The notes under the pieces are model-generated. The model had not been told where the DNA came from. It ran no database searches and worked only from the letters and a program-made list of their open reading frames with translations. From positions 660,001 through 724,000 of the forward strand of contig NC_069109.1 in assembly GCF_947172395.1 (NCBI RefSeq): a stretch of DNA of 64,000 nt, in the 5' to 3' direction. Shown piece after piece: positions 11,685 through 22,959 of this stretch (the stretch's first letter is position 1; every line of letters starts with the position of its first letter). Origin of the DNA: Bicyclus anynana (lineage: Eukaryota; Arthropoda; Insecta; Lepidoptera; Nymphalidae). The translations under genes and the position numbers were made by a program.

Positions 11685-12400
11685 TCATCTATATTGAATA
11701 GAATAGAATATATCTTTATTTGTCCACACACGAGTAATACAATAAAATAAAATAACATACAAATATCTGGTCGTGGACAAAACAGGTATCCACCTCAGCA
11801 CAATGCCACAGCGAGCTGTGGCGCTGGTTTTCAGGTGAAACCTTGTGAGTTCACGGACGTGTCTACGTGACGTAGACACGTATATTGCATACAAGGATCT
11901 TCAGTCATCGAATCTATTAAATCTATCAGAGTTACCCGCTCGAATAAACGCACGTTTAGCATCACGGGCTGCTAAATATGCTAAATATGTAAAGGACTGC
12001 CAGTTCAAATAGTCATCACCATGGCACATATGCACCGAGGCTGCTCGGAAAATGGAAAAACTGGCAATGTTCTCAGGAAATTGAATTTTCAATTGAAAAA
12101 AACGTGATATGAGACACAATTTCTGAGGCTTTACTATTTCACACGAATTTCGCGATTTTTTGAATCCCCCTTGTGATTTCCTCACATTTGTGAGTGTGAC
12201 GTCACATTATTTTACAATTTTGCAAATTGTATTTCTACAAATTATTAAATTAAAACAGCAGTTTCAAAATCTATTCGAATGGTATACTAGCATTAAAAAG
12301 ATGGTTTATTTGATTGTATGTTTGTTTGAATTGAATAGACTCAGAAATAACCAGTGGAAAGCTACATTATCAGCTACTCACATAGGCTAGATTTATCTCT
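11685..12400 (-). other. Unrecognised segment with a 94-codon open frame
   Basis: The minus-strand frame at 11901-12185 reads SVHMCHGDDYLNWQSFTYLA and LAARDAKRAFIRAGNSD; I do not recognise it. An exact hairpin CGTGTCTACG/CGTAGACACG lies at 11,858-11,881, and the left part looks like a repeat end. Confidence 0.25.
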
Positions 12401-12607
12401 ATTAATTTTATAAGCTATTGCATAACTTTTATCGCGGGCTTTGAGGGCGGCGACCAAATCAAGAATTTCCGTAACGAAAATAAACCTAACACCTAAGCCG
12501 TGCTTGTTACACCAGAGTTCGACTCCAGCTCAACGTTTTATATTATTTTTTATTTATTTATTATTCTCTAAACAAAAAAAGTAAACAGTAAATTAAACTT
12601 ATTTAAC

Positions 12608-12689
12608 CATATTAATTGATTATGAAACGGCTAAAACTCACGTGATTTTTCTCTCACTCACGAGCCGTGTTTCATCATCAATTAATATG
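12608..12689. repeat. Short hairpin
   Basis: CATATTAATTGATTATGAAAC pairs with GTTTCATCATCAATTAATATG apart from small mismatches. Confidence 0.6.
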
Positions 12690-12772
12690 AATAACTTAAG
12701 GAGCTTTGACCCCTTCTGTGGTGGCTCGTTCCAACAGGCTGATTATAATGAACGATGACAGAACCACGCTTG

Positions 12773-12945
12773 GAATTAAAATCAAAATCAAAATCAATAA
12801 TCATTTATTTCAAGTAGCAGTTTACAAGCACTTTTGACACGTCAGTTGACTATTTGTAAAGATTCTACCACCGGTTCGGAAGGCAGGTTCTGCTGAGAAG
12901 ATACCGGCAAGAAACTCAACAGTTGCTTTTTTTAAAAATCATACT
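12773..12945 (-). mobile_element. LINE-J 3' end, short
   Basis: Tail and UTR only. Its left flank (GAGCTTTGACCCCTTCTGTG and on) matches the left flank of the copy at 9869. Confidence 0.8.
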
Positions 12946-13214
12946 GTCACGGCAGTTTAAATTCTTATTAAAGCAGTTCGATTCCAGCTCAACGTAAAGA
13001 CGTTTTTTTTTTATTATATAAAGAAAAAAATACTGCACAAATATTTTAGTTGATAAATAATGCTATGCTAATGCTTTACCGCGGCAGTCACCTAGTCACA
13101 CTTAATTTTTTTTTTAGATTTAGGTATATTTTATCCCACGGGAAATCAAACTTTGAGAGTGAAACCGCGGGGTTATGCTAATTAGTTACATTTTGACACA
13201 GATTAATCAATGAT

Positions 13215-13525
13215 AGGCAGACAGAGCTTAATGTACACGACGGTGTGGTAGCCGCTCCAAATACTAATTTCAAAAAAGATTACACTCTAAGACTGACTCG
13301 AGAATGTATTCTTAAAAAAAAACTAACGAAAAACTAAAGAAATAAGGTGGAGTATTTTTGTTGGTAATTAATTTGCGTAATTGATTAAGTTTTCAAATAC
13401 AAATTATGAAAAAAGTTTGTATATATAATGTCAAGGAGACGCGTAACGTTTTTTTTATGGGTTTCACCAACTTCACTAAGCTGCTTGTAAATTCTAGATT
13501 TATTCTTTATCCTCTGATTGATTGA
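13215..13525 (+). repeat. P2 repeat family
   Basis: CACGACGGTGTGGTAGCCGC through AACTAAAGAAATAAGG and ATGTCAAGGAGAC. Confidence 0.6.
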
Positions 13526-14374
13526 AATATTTGTCTACGTGAGGTCCTCAAGTCGTATTTAGTGAATAAACAGCTGAATTATCATTTAATTAGAACGACC
13601 TTTAAATTAATTTTAAGAAAAATGGACTTGACATATTAAAACTGTTAATAGAAACTTGAACTAAAAGAATTTAAATTTCAAAGTCGCCAAAAATAACCTA
13701 AAATCGGTCAAGAGGTTTAGTTTATTAAAACTTTAGAACTCAGTGCCTATTTACGCTAACCTTACGCTAACCCATTTGAATACAAGCGAAACCTTTACTG
13801 CCCTGTAAACCTTTTGACGGATTAGGCCGACGAATCTAACTAGACTTGCTTGTACCGACAGCAAAAAAAGATAATATACTTTTATTAAAATTACCTACAG
13901 AAGCGTAATATAAAAGTCTAACATGCATTCTCATAAAATGGCTTAACCGCTAACATGTTTTTAACTTAAATTAGTTTACATTACTTCGCCATCAAATTTT
14001 TTGCTATTACTCTCTCAATGCAGTAGTTAAGTCATAATTTTAACTAATATCTTACATCAATTGGATCGTAATCTGTTATTTTTAACACGTTATCAATGGC
14101 AGTGTATTTTATTTACTTGCTTTCTGTTTGTGCGATACGGGGCGTTTTGAACCCGTAATTAATTTATTGGGTTGTCTTTTCGACCCCGTAATTTGTAATC
14201 TCTTTATAATAATAGTATAGAAAACTATTTATAATAAAACCGCAGTCAGTTATCTGCTGACCGTACATAGTATTCGTGTTACAAATAAAATATTTTCACG
14301 CGAACAAGCGACAATTACCCGTAATTTATAACTGGGGGGTTCAAAATAACCTCTTCCTGGAAAACTTAGTTAAA
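13526..14374. other. Unassigned AT-rich stretch
   Basis: No open frame above 60 codons before the SINE-C and no clear repeat family match within the window. Confidence 0.4.
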
Positions 14375-14680
14375 TATTTAACTAAATGCCCCTTTGGCTC
14401 TGTGGTTAGACTATGTGTCTACGGATCTCAAGGTCCTGGGGTTGATGTAATAATGGAGAAAGAAAAACTTTCTTTCTTACAAGAAATTTTCTTGAAATTT
14501 CTTAACCCAGAGGTGGGAACTTGGTGGTATCACGGAATACATTTACTCACCAAGTTTCAACAGTACAGCTCGTATAGTTTCGGAAAAAAAGTGGCTGTGA
14601 CATACGGACGGACAGACAAACTGACATGACGAATGTATAGGGTTCCGTTTTTGCCATTTGGCTACGGAACCCTAAAAAGT
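14375..14680 (+). mobile_element. SINE-C, tRNA-like head and conserved 3' end
   Basis: The head resembles a tRNA (TCTGTGGTTAGACTATGTG, then CAAGGTCCTGGGGTTG). The 3' end GGGTTCCGTTTTTGCCATTT and CTACGGAACCCTAAAAA is a common lepidopteran repeat end. A 117-codon open frame across it is incidental. Confidence 0.7.
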
Positions 14681-14766
14681 CCTTTGCGTCTGTCTGTTCT
14701 CGATAAACTCAGAGTGTTGAACGTATTTTTATGCTGTTTTCAATAATCGAGTGATTTATATGGAAA

Positions 14767-15030
14767 GTTTTTTTTTTATTCTTTACAAGTTAGTCCTTGA
14801 CTACAATCTCACCTGATGGTAAGTGATGATGCAGTCTAAGATGGAAGCGGGCTAACTTGTTAGGAGGAGGATGAAAATCCACACTCCTTTCGGTTTCTAC
14901 ACGACATCGTACCGGAACGGTAACTAGCCACGGCCAAAGCCAGACCTGGACCAATTAAGAAAATCTCAGTCTGCCCAGCCTAGGATCGAAACAAGGATCT
15001 CCGTTTTGCAAATCCATCGTGCACTATAGT
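14767..15030 (-). mobile_element. SINE-B with internal deletions
   Basis: Tail and B-box region are present; the stretch after GTACCGGAACG is shortened. Confidence 0.82.
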
Positions 15031-15149
15031 TAGGCTTAATTTAAATATGTTTTTTGTGTAATAAATAAATAAACAAAAAATACAAAAATACGAATTTATC
15101 TTTATAATATTAGTGTAGAATGAAGATAAAGATTTTCTGTATATTAATC

Positions 15150-15341
15150 TATCCTAACATATAAAGCTGAAGAGTTTGTTTGATTGAACGAGGTAATCTC
15201 AGGAACTACTGGTCCGATTTGAAAAAATATTTCAGTGTTAGATAGCCTATTTATCGAGGAAGGCTATAGGCTATATATTATCCCCGTATTCCTACGAGAA
15301 CGGGAACCATGCGCGAGAAACCGCGCGGCATTAGCTAGTTG
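15150..15341 (+). mobile_element. Heli-S, full length
   Basis: TATCCTAACATATAAAGCTG to CGCGCGGCATTAGCTAGT. Confidence 0.8.
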
Positions 15342-15350
15342 AAATATTTG

Positions 15351-15645
15351 CGTCGTGGTAGCTCAGTAGTTATGACCTCTGTCTTCGATTCCGGAGGGTG
15401 TGGGTTCGAATTCAGTTCGGGGCATGCACCTCCAACTTTTCAGTTGTGTGCATTTTAGTCTCTTTCTTGAAGTATCACGTGTCTTAAACGGTGAAGGAAA
15501 AACATCCAGCATAAAAGAGAATTTTCTTAATTCTCTGCGTGTGTGAAGTCTGCCAACTCGCATTGAACCAGCGTGGTGGACTAAGGCCTGACCCCTCTCA
15601 TTGTGAGAGGAGACTCGAGCTCAGCAATGAGCCGAAAATGGGTTT
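15351..15645 (+). mobile_element. SINE-A, near full length
   Basis: Head GTGGTAGCTCAGTAGTTATG and B box GGTTCGAATTC, through to the tail. It abuts a Helitron-like element ending at 15,340. Confidence 0.85.
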
Positions 15646-15699
15646 CTTAATAATGAGGTTGAATTAAAAAATGATGACTTCCTAACCCTTTGAAATGTT

Positions 15700-15752
15700 G
15701 TAGTAATATTTGGAAGTCCCTACAAAAGGCCTATGTCTTGCAGACTTTCATA
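15700..15752 (+). mobile_element. RTE tail scrap
   Basis: GGAAGTCCCTACAAAAGGCC and TATGTCTTGCAGAC match the ORF end of the RTE family. A similar scrap is at 52,880-52,934. Confidence 0.6.
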
Positions 15753-16219
15753 TAAACGAGAGCCTTTAGACCTCTTTAATCCGGCCCTATCGCAAAATCC
15801 ATTTTTAGCGGATATTTAGATACTACCTCCCTGCCAAATTTCACCTTTATGCGTGAATCAGTTTTCGAGATTTCGTGATGACCTTTTAAATTTATAAATT
15901 AAAATACATATTACACAATAATTATAATTATATAACTTACTCCTATCCCAATTGTGATCCTAAATACGCACACATAGTCATTTTTCACACACACCAACAC
16001 GAATATTGTATGTATTTTCACTGGCACAGTGTTTTGAGTTTATTTTTGAGTTAGTTTTTTGAGTTTTCACTGGTTTATTGTACAGTATTTTGGTGTGGGC
16101 GCGGAGGGTGCTTCGTCGTACGCACGCGTGGTTTGACTGCCATTTTGCCTACTTCAGGCTTCTGTTAGGGATGTGTGTTTGTCGATATCGATAGAAAGCT
16201 TTAGCTTTTGTAGTGGAGC

Positions 16220-16530
16220 TTTTTTTTTATTCTTTACAAGTTAGCCCTGGACTGCAATCTCACCTGATGATAAGTAATGATGCAATCTAAGATGAATTTG
16301 TTGGATGACATCCACACTCCTTTCGGTTACTACACAACATCGTACCGGAACGCTAAATCACTTTGCGGTACGTCTTTGTCGGTAGGGTGGTAACAAGCCA
16401 CGGCCGAAGCCTCCCACCAGCCAGATCGGGACCAATTAAGGAAACCTCAATTGGATTGGGATGGGGATCGAACCCAGGACCTCTGTCTTGTAACTCCACC
16501 GCGCATGCCACTGCGCCACGGAGGCCGTCG
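16220..16530 (-). mobile_element. SINE-B, full length
   Basis: Poly-T at left; the head includes CCACTGCGCCACGGAGG (complement of the A box). Confidence 0.86.
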
Positions 16531-17031
16531 AGCTTCGAGCTTTGGAGAGATAAACCTAACAGCACTTTTTAAATTTCAACCTGCTACGTCCAAATATTAA
16601 TAAGTAAGAGATCTTAATGTCAAGTTAGTCATCTTTTTACACGCTTATATTAGTAAGAAAATCTTGGAATCTCAATTTGACCAACTTCCCGGTCTTCGAT
16701 TAGAATTAAATATTGCACACGCTCCGAGTTCTGATGACAATACATGACTTGCTACGATATATATACTATAAGAAACTTATAAATCCAATATGGCTGACTG
16801 GCTGTTTGAAATTCACCCCCATGATATGGATATCAAATAATATGGGTTTGCTGTTAGGAATACGAAAAAAATAGTTATGTGACTTAAATCCAAAATACGT
16901 AATTTTTAGTGCATGCTACAAGTGTCTTTTTTTGTTTTTTAAACTATATATTTAAAGTTATTTATTAGTTTTTGTGTCATCGCAGACATTTTTTGTAGAT
17001 AGATAAAATGTGAATCCCACTATCATCGTCA
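16531..17031. other. No recognised feature
   Basis: AT-rich sequence between SINE-B and an RTE fragment. Confidence 0.4.
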
Positions 17032-17245
17032 TCATCATCATATCAGCCGATGGAGTTCACTGCAGGACATAGGCTTTTTGTAGGCACTTCCAAACATCAC
17101 GATACTGAGCCGCCTGCATCCAGCGGATGTCTGCGACTCGCTTGATGTCGTCAGTCCACCTGGTGGGGGGTCGGCCAACACTGCGCTTACTAGTGCGGGG
17201 TCGCCATTCCAGCACTTTGGGACCCCAACGTCCACTATACATTGT
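17032..17245 (-). mobile_element. RTE-type LINE 3' end
   Basis: The minus strand encodes the end of an RTE reverse transcriptase ORF (VGRPPTRWTDDIKRVA, AAQYRDVWKCLQKAYVLQ) and a (GAT)n tail. Frame slips occur. Confidence 0.82.
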
Positions 17246-17429
17246 TTTATTATCTGTTACGTAGCGTTTTCGATGAAACTCCCAATCGGCTTTTCCGACA
17301 CTTCCAAAATTATTGTCATGTTTCAATCAATAGGTTTCACATGATAGCCCAGTGTATATTGTATATTATTGTGTTATAAAATATTGTATTTTGTAAATAT
17401 TTTAATACAAATAAATAAAATAGTAAAAA

Positions 17430-17730
17430 ATATGACCTCTGCATTCGATTCGGAGGGCGTAGATTCGAATCCAGTCCGAGGCATGCACCCAGATCATTGT
17501 CTTTTCAGTTATGTGCATCTTGAGCAATAAAATATCATAAGAGTATTGTGCTTCGAACGATGAAGGAAAAACCTGCATACTAGAAAATTTTCTCAATTCT
17601 CTGCGTGTGTGAAGTCTGCCAATTCGCATCGGGCCAGCATGGTGGACTATTAGCCTAATCTCTCTCATTCTGAGAGGAGACTTGTGCTCAAAAGTGAGTC
17701 TAATATGGGTTGTTGATTATGATGATGATA
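17430..17730 (+). mobile_element. SINE-A with (GAT)n tail
   Basis: The A-box region is partly lost. B box GATTCGAATCC and the full body are kept, ending in TGATTATGATGATGAT. Confidence 0.82.
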
Positions 17731-17739
17731 TCTAAATAT

Positions 17740-18190
17740 ATAAAACTCAAAGGTGACTGACTGACAGTGATCTATTAACGCACAGTCCAAACCACTGGAC
17801 GGATCGGGCTGAAATTTGGCATGCAGGTAGTGACGAAAGTATCCGCTAAGAAAGGATTATGATCAATTATATCCACAAGGGGATAAAATAGGGGATGAAA
17901 GTTTGAATGAAAGTTTGTCAATTTTGCGGCGATTTGGCTGAAATTTGGAATAAAACTAGATTTTACTCAAGATATAGGCTACTTTTCAGAATGAGAATGG
18001 CGAAGGACAGAGAAAAGTGGAGATCGTTGAGGCCTATGTCGAAGGACAAGCTGCTAATTAATAAGAACTATGTATATACTTTAAAATGTAAATCTAACTA
18101 ACCAGCAGTAATAAAGGCTTATTTTATTTATTTATTTATTTATAGGCTACTTTTCATCCTGGAAAAATCCATTGTTCTCGCGCCCACTAG
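17740..18190 (+). mobile_element. Helitron-like mosaic
   Basis: ATATATAAAACTCAAAGGTG and CACTGGACGGATCGGGCTG, then Heli-M pieces ending GCCCACTAGT. It is interrupted by about 130 bases (17,990-18,140) of unrelated sequence. Confidence 0.55.
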
Positions 18191-18261
18191 TAAGTAATAT
18201 ACAACATACCAACATTAAAAGCTACACGAATATTTCAATAACATTTATCGACAGTCGACAC

Positions 18262-18492
18262 ACACAGTTTGGCTGGTGGGAGGCTTCGGCCGTGGCTAGT
18301 TACCACCCTACCGGCAAAGACGTACCGCCAAGCGATTTAGCGTTCCGGTACGATGCCGTGTAGAAACCGAAAGGGGTGTGGATTTTCATGCTCCTCCTAA
18401 CAAGTTAGCCCGCTTCCATCTTAGACTGCATCATCACTTACCATCAGGTGAGATTGTAGTCAAGGGCTAACTTGTAAAGAATAAAAAAAAAA
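18262..18492 (+). mobile_element. SINE-B, 5' truncated, fused to a LINE-J fragment
   Basis: Starts within the body (GGCTGGTGGGAGGCTTCGG) and ends in poly-A, directly joined to a minus-strand LINE-J piece. The composite is flanked by 30-bp direct repeats. Confidence 0.85.
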
Positions 18493-18581
18493 AACAATTA
18501 CAATTTCTTATAGTTTTATTTCCTGTGTGAAGGTGGAAGCTGATCCAATGGCCTCCAAGCGCTTTTATCTTTAAGGAACTC
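18493..18581 (-). mobile_element. LINE-J internal piece without tail
   Basis: AACAATTACAATTTCTTATAG to TTAAGGAACTC. It lacks its own 3' tail and is joined to SINE-B instead. Confidence 0.78.
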
Positions 18582-18950
18582 ATTTCAATAGCATTTATCG
18601 ACAGTCGACACTCGCCAGTGTCACATCCCTATTTCATCCCGGCAGTGCGATCGTTCAATATTCCGACATGCTAGGAAAAGCGGCGAGCGAGACAAACAAC
18701 CAGCCCGAACATTTCCCCATACGTGCGAGCGAGAGGCGAACACTGAGAAACCTTTAGGAAGAGGATTCTATTATTTGTTTATTTTTATTCAATACCTTAT
18801 TGTATGGAGTTGAAAGAACTTAAATACCCAAAGTTCATTTAATTTTAAAACATGGCGGAGTTTCTTGTGGGATCTTCTCTCATCAAGGCGCGTATGGAAC
18901 CCTCGTAAAAAATTTAGTTTTCGACTAATCATTATCACTATTCTACTAAT

Positions 18951-19235
18951 ATTAGAAACCCGAAAGTTTGTATGTTTGTTTGGATATTTGTTACTCTTTA
19001 ACGCCGCTACTACTTAAGCGATTTGGCTGAAATTTGGAATGGAAATAGGTTTAACTCTGGATTAACACATAGGCTACTTATCCCGAAATCCATGTATTCC
19101 CCAGATTTGCGAAAACTGATGATTTTGATGGTATAAATGTTTGTTACTCTTTCAGGCTTGGGCTACTGAACCGAATTAGCTGAAATTTGAATTTGAGATA
19201 GATAGCCTGGATTAACACATAGGCTACTTTAACTT
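18951..19235 (+). mobile_element. Two partial Heli-M copies in tandem
   Basis: CTACTAATATTAGAAACC and CGATTTGGCTGAAATTTGG, then a second partial copy after 19,120. Neither has a clean 3' end. Confidence 0.65.
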
Positions 19236-19474
19236 TATGCATGTAATTCATCGTTACTTGCACTTACCGTTTCATTCTGTAGGTTTTAAACCTGCAAATA
19301 AATTGTTATTTTCGGTAATCTTTTATTTTTTTAATTTATCGGTTTTTATTATATCTAATTATTTGATAATTAAGCTTTTATTCGAGCTTTCTCATTTTTA
19401 TCTAAGTCTATTACTTTGTCAACAACCGCGAAAATTCAGTTTTATTAATTTTCTGAAAAAATGAGCCTTTTTTA

Positions 19475-19772
19475 TTTTATTTTTTTATTCTTTAAAAGTT
19501 AGCCCTTGACTACAAACTCACCTGTAAGTGATAATGCAATCAGATGGAAGCTGGATAACTTGTAGAGTAGGATGAAAATCTACACCCCTTTCGGTTTCTA
19601 CAGGACATCGTACCGGAACGCTATATCACTTGGCGGTACGTCTTTGTCGGTAGTACAAATTGCCACCAGCCAGACCTGGACCAATTAAGAAAACCTCAAT
19701 CAGCAAGGGATCGAACCCAGGACCTAAATCTTGTAAATCTACCGCGCATTCCACTGTGCCACGGAGACCGTC
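19475..19772 (-). mobile_element. SINE-B, diverged
   Basis: Poly-T at left through CACTGTGCCACGGAGACC at right, with several small deletions. Confidence 0.83.
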
Positions 19773-19792
19773 AATGTCGCGTCGTCATCATA

Positions 19793-20335
19793 TTCAACTA
19801 ATATTAGACTCACTGTTGAGCACAAGTCTCCTCTCAGAATGAGAGTTATAGCATAGCTCTAAGCAATGCGTTAAAAAAACATTTACTTAGTCGAGGTTAC
19901 TACAACATTGATGAGTTCCTCAATGATAAAGATGCTTGGAGGCCGTTGGATCAGCTTCCACCTTCACACAGGAAGTAAAACTATAAGAAATTGTAATTGT
20001 TATCAATTGTAAATTATAATATTGTGTGATTTTATTAAAAAAGAGCAACTGTTGAGTTTCTTGCCGGTATCTTCTCAGCAGAACCTGCCTTCCGAACCGG
20101 TGGTAGAATCTTTACAAATAGCCAACTGACGCGTCAAAAGTGCTTGTAAACTGAGCCTACTTGAAATAAATTTATTTTGAATTTTGAGGGATTAAGCCAA
20201 TAGTCCACCACGCTGGCCCAATGCGGATTGGCAGACTTCACACACACAGAGAATTAAGAAAATTCTCAGGTATGCAGGTTTCCTCACGATGTTTTTCCTT
20301 CACCGTTTGAGACATGTGATATTTAATTTCATTAG
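19793..20335 (-). mobile_element. SINE-A split by a LINE-J 3' end
   Basis: The two SINE halves (19793-19846 and 20187-20335) rejoin at ATGAGAG and GGATTAAGCC. The intervening 340 bases are a plus-strand LINE-J fragment. Confidence 0.8.
19847..20186 (+). mobile_element. LINE-J 3' end inserted in SINE-A
   Basis: GCATAGCTCTAAGCAATGCG to TTATTTTGAATTTTGAG, dividing a SINE-A copy. Confidence 0.82.
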
Positions 20336-20594
20336 AAATGTAGGTATATATTATAATTACAGCTACACAATTATTGACCTTTATAAAGGGGTGGGAGGGG
20401 GTAAAAGGACACCTAGGGTGTTATTTTGTAGAAACATATGTCTGTAGTGTACTCACATCGTCTTGATACTTAAGTAACAGATGCCTCCGTTTTCAATCCC
20501 TGTTCCCTTTCCCATGGAAATATGGGAATAAAATATAGCCTTTGAGGCTCACAAATAACGTAGATTTCTATTGGTAGAAGAAAAATAGATAAAG

Positions 20595-20850
20595 TTTTTT
20601 TATTAACAAGTTTCCTTTGACTACAATCTCACCTGATGGTAAGTGATGATGCAATCTAAGATGGACGCCGGGTAACTTATTAGGAGGAGGATGAAAATCC
20701 ACACCCCTTTCGGTTTCTATACGACATCGTATCGGAACGCTACATCACTTGACAGTACATCTTTGCCGGTAGTATGGTAAAACCTCAATTGGCCAACCGG
20801 GATTGGCAAATCGAACCCAGGACCTCCATCTAGTATATCCACTGCGCCTA
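20595..20850 (-). mobile_element. SINE-B, head lost
   Basis: Body and B box (GATCGAACCC complement region) are kept; the A box is missing. Confidence 0.8.
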
Positions 20851-20865
20851 GCAAAAAATTTAAAA

Positions 20866-21165
20866 ATAAAATTCGACTTCAAAATCACAAAAATAAACTA
20901 AAAAGCGAAAAATAACATCGTATGTGCTACCTTCTGACCACTTTGAAGGCGGTGCCAACACAGTGTTATTGAACACACAAAATTACTGAACCCATTTTCC
21001 CACAAATTAAATGAGACCAATCTGGAAGTAATACTCTTTCAAACAAAATACAATTTTTAAAATTGGTTCAGAAATTACGATTATATGCGGTAACAAACTT
21101 AAAAAAAACATACGCGTCGAATTAAGAACCTCCTCTTTTTTTGAAGTCGGTTAAAAGTGTCTTGG
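20866..21165. repeat. Related ACCGACTTC repeat
   Basis: ATTCGACTTCAAAATCAC, AAAAAGCGAAAAATAACATC and a right end GAAGTCGGTTAAAA. Related sequence is at 47,182-47,480 and 7,970-8,060. Confidence 0.6.
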
Positions 21166-21519
21166 GTGTAAAAATACAAAGTATCAAAAACAACCAAGTG
21201 CACTACAGTCAATAAACAGGCTGTTTTTCCGGGATTTCCTAAACAAACAGCGTAAACGTTTTGTTTGCATTTCCCGCTGTCATTTCTACGGGGAAGCGCT
21301 GTGTATTAATTTTTCCCGGAATTTTCCACGGAAAATCCGATACGTAACGTAACCACATTCGGTCTGAACATTTTTGATTTTATATTTCACGTATACCTGA
21401 AATTCCTTAATTAGTACTGTTTTCAGTGGCAAATTTTCCTTAAAGGATTCCAAAAAAGGGGGAAATAAGCAATGAACAAAACATAGATATTCCTTCGTCG
21501 AGTTGGGGCCTTTTTTTAG

Positions 21520-22190
21520 GTTATGCCACATATTACAGGGAATTCTTTATTGATTCACTGTTTGAGTGGATAGTTAAGCCATAATTGTTATCGCCGTTTA
21601 GTGTTGGAAATAGTAGTCTGTGACGGATATGACGTCACTCGATCTCGTGTTGGCTTCAGTGTGCTCGTGGCGTTCGAGCCGTCCACATCTCTTGTTGTGT
21701 AATTCTTTATGGGTTACTTGGGATAGGCGGGGAGAGTGACTTGAGTGGAAAAGGGGAGTGTTTGATATCAGTCAAAGGATCCTTTAACCCTACATACATC
21801 GTTCACAAGTACGTGACTTCACTCAAGGCCTCTGCCATTCTAGGGTCTTATTTTGGTTACAGTTTGATTTGTTAATTAAGTTGTCCTGACAAGTGTTGTG
21901 AATAAAAGTTAGTTTTCTTATATTTGTAATCACCTTTGAGTCCTATAATATAATATAATTTAGATTATAGTAATGTGATATGTGGCATTACTTAAAAATA
22001 AACGTGATAGGCACATAGATACCCCTTCGTCCTTTTATTGAAAGTATGCGGCAAAATGCAGAGTTGGGGCCTTTTTCTAGGTTATGCCACATATTACAGG
22101 GAATCCTTTGTTAATCCACTGTTTGAGTGGACAGTTAAGCCATAATACAATTTAGATTTAATGTGATATGTGGCATTACTTAAAAATAAA
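21520..22190. mobile_element. MITE-N pair, first copy interrupted by the LTR-like repeat
   Basis: The intact second copy (22,075-22,185) runs TTATGCCACATATTACAGG to GTGATATGTGGCATTAC. The first copy has the same sequence but is opened after GTTAAGCCATAAT by about 360 foreign bases. Confidence 0.7.
21588..21950 (+). repeat. LTR-like dispersed repeat, copy 2
   Basis: Contains CGATCTCGTGTTGGCT, GTGGCGTTCGAGCCGTCC, GAGTGACTTGAGTGGAAAA and AGTTGTCCTGACAA. Four copies exist in the window. The length and interrupted-target evidence suggest a mobile element, perhaps a solo LTR; clear TG...CA ends were not found. Confidence 0.55.
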
Positions 22191-22231
22191 GATCTTTCTT
22201 TCTTTCTTTATTAGAACAACTATGTATGGAG

Positions 22232-22287
22232 CCGTGATAGCTCAGTGGAAATGACCTCTGCCTTCGATTCAAAGGACGTAGGTTCGT
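22232..22287 (+). mobile_element. SINE-A head fragment
   Basis: GCCGTGATAGCTCAGTGG to GTAGGTTCG, then the match stops abruptly. Confidence 0.7.
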
Positions 22288-22560
22288 TATATCGTCTGTT
22301 AATAAAACATAGACGCATTTTCGTGTAAAACGAGGTACGCACATATTTAGGTCTCTATCACGCCAACCTTTTCCCTCGCATGCGCTCAGTTTGAAAGAGA
22401 CGCAAGTCGCAAATAGTAGTGAGCCATGAGTATTTCGAGAAGGTTGCGAGTTTATAATGGCGAAGAACCAATCCGAATTGTGTCTAAATAATACTAAACA
22501 TAAGGTAAGTAAGTGTAATATTTTTCATTAACGTAAAGACCTTGTTGGGTCTATTTTAAG
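22288..22560 (+). other. Possible short first exon, unconfirmed
   Basis: ATGGCGAAGAACCAATCC at 22457 begins 16 open codons that end exactly at AAG/GTAAGT (22,505). No matching second exon was recognised downstream. It could be chance or part of an unknown element. Confidence 0.2.
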
Positions 22561-22609
22561 ACACGAAAGTGTCACCTAATTAAATCACATCACACTTCAC
22601 ACTAAGTAA

Positions 22610-22780
22610 GTAAGTGTGTAAGTATGTTTGTTCTTTTACGCGTCAGCTACTGAAGCGATTTGGCTGAAATTTAGAATGGAAATAGAATTTGCTCTGGATT
22701 AACACATAGGCTACTTTTCATCCCGGAAAAATGCATGGTTTTCGCGGGATTTGTGAAAAGCTGAATTCCACGCGGACGAA
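22610..22780 (+). mobile_element. Heli-M, truncated
   Basis: GTGTGTAAGTATGTTTGTTC to CACGCGGACGAAGTCATC; the last bases before CTAGT are lost. Confidence 0.75.
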
Positions 22781-22959
22781 GTCATCAATTTTTTGCATTA
22801 GGTCTGTATAATTCTAAAGGTGCGTTAGGGGCCTGAGGCCTCTGTAACCCAGGGGCCCCGTGTCTTTGATACGGCTGATACAGCGGAAGCTACGCTCCTA
22901 GTATCACTAGGCATTAGGCAACAGTTTCAGAGCCTATTCAATACAAACAAACAAACATT

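Noticed and set aside
14276..14629. 117-codon plus-strand frame as a gene
   Set aside because: It crosses a tRNA-like SINE with a known repeat 3' end and has no protein-like domain.
16353..16572. Opposing 70-codon frames at 16,353-16,572
   Set aside because: Both are translations of a SINE-B copy.
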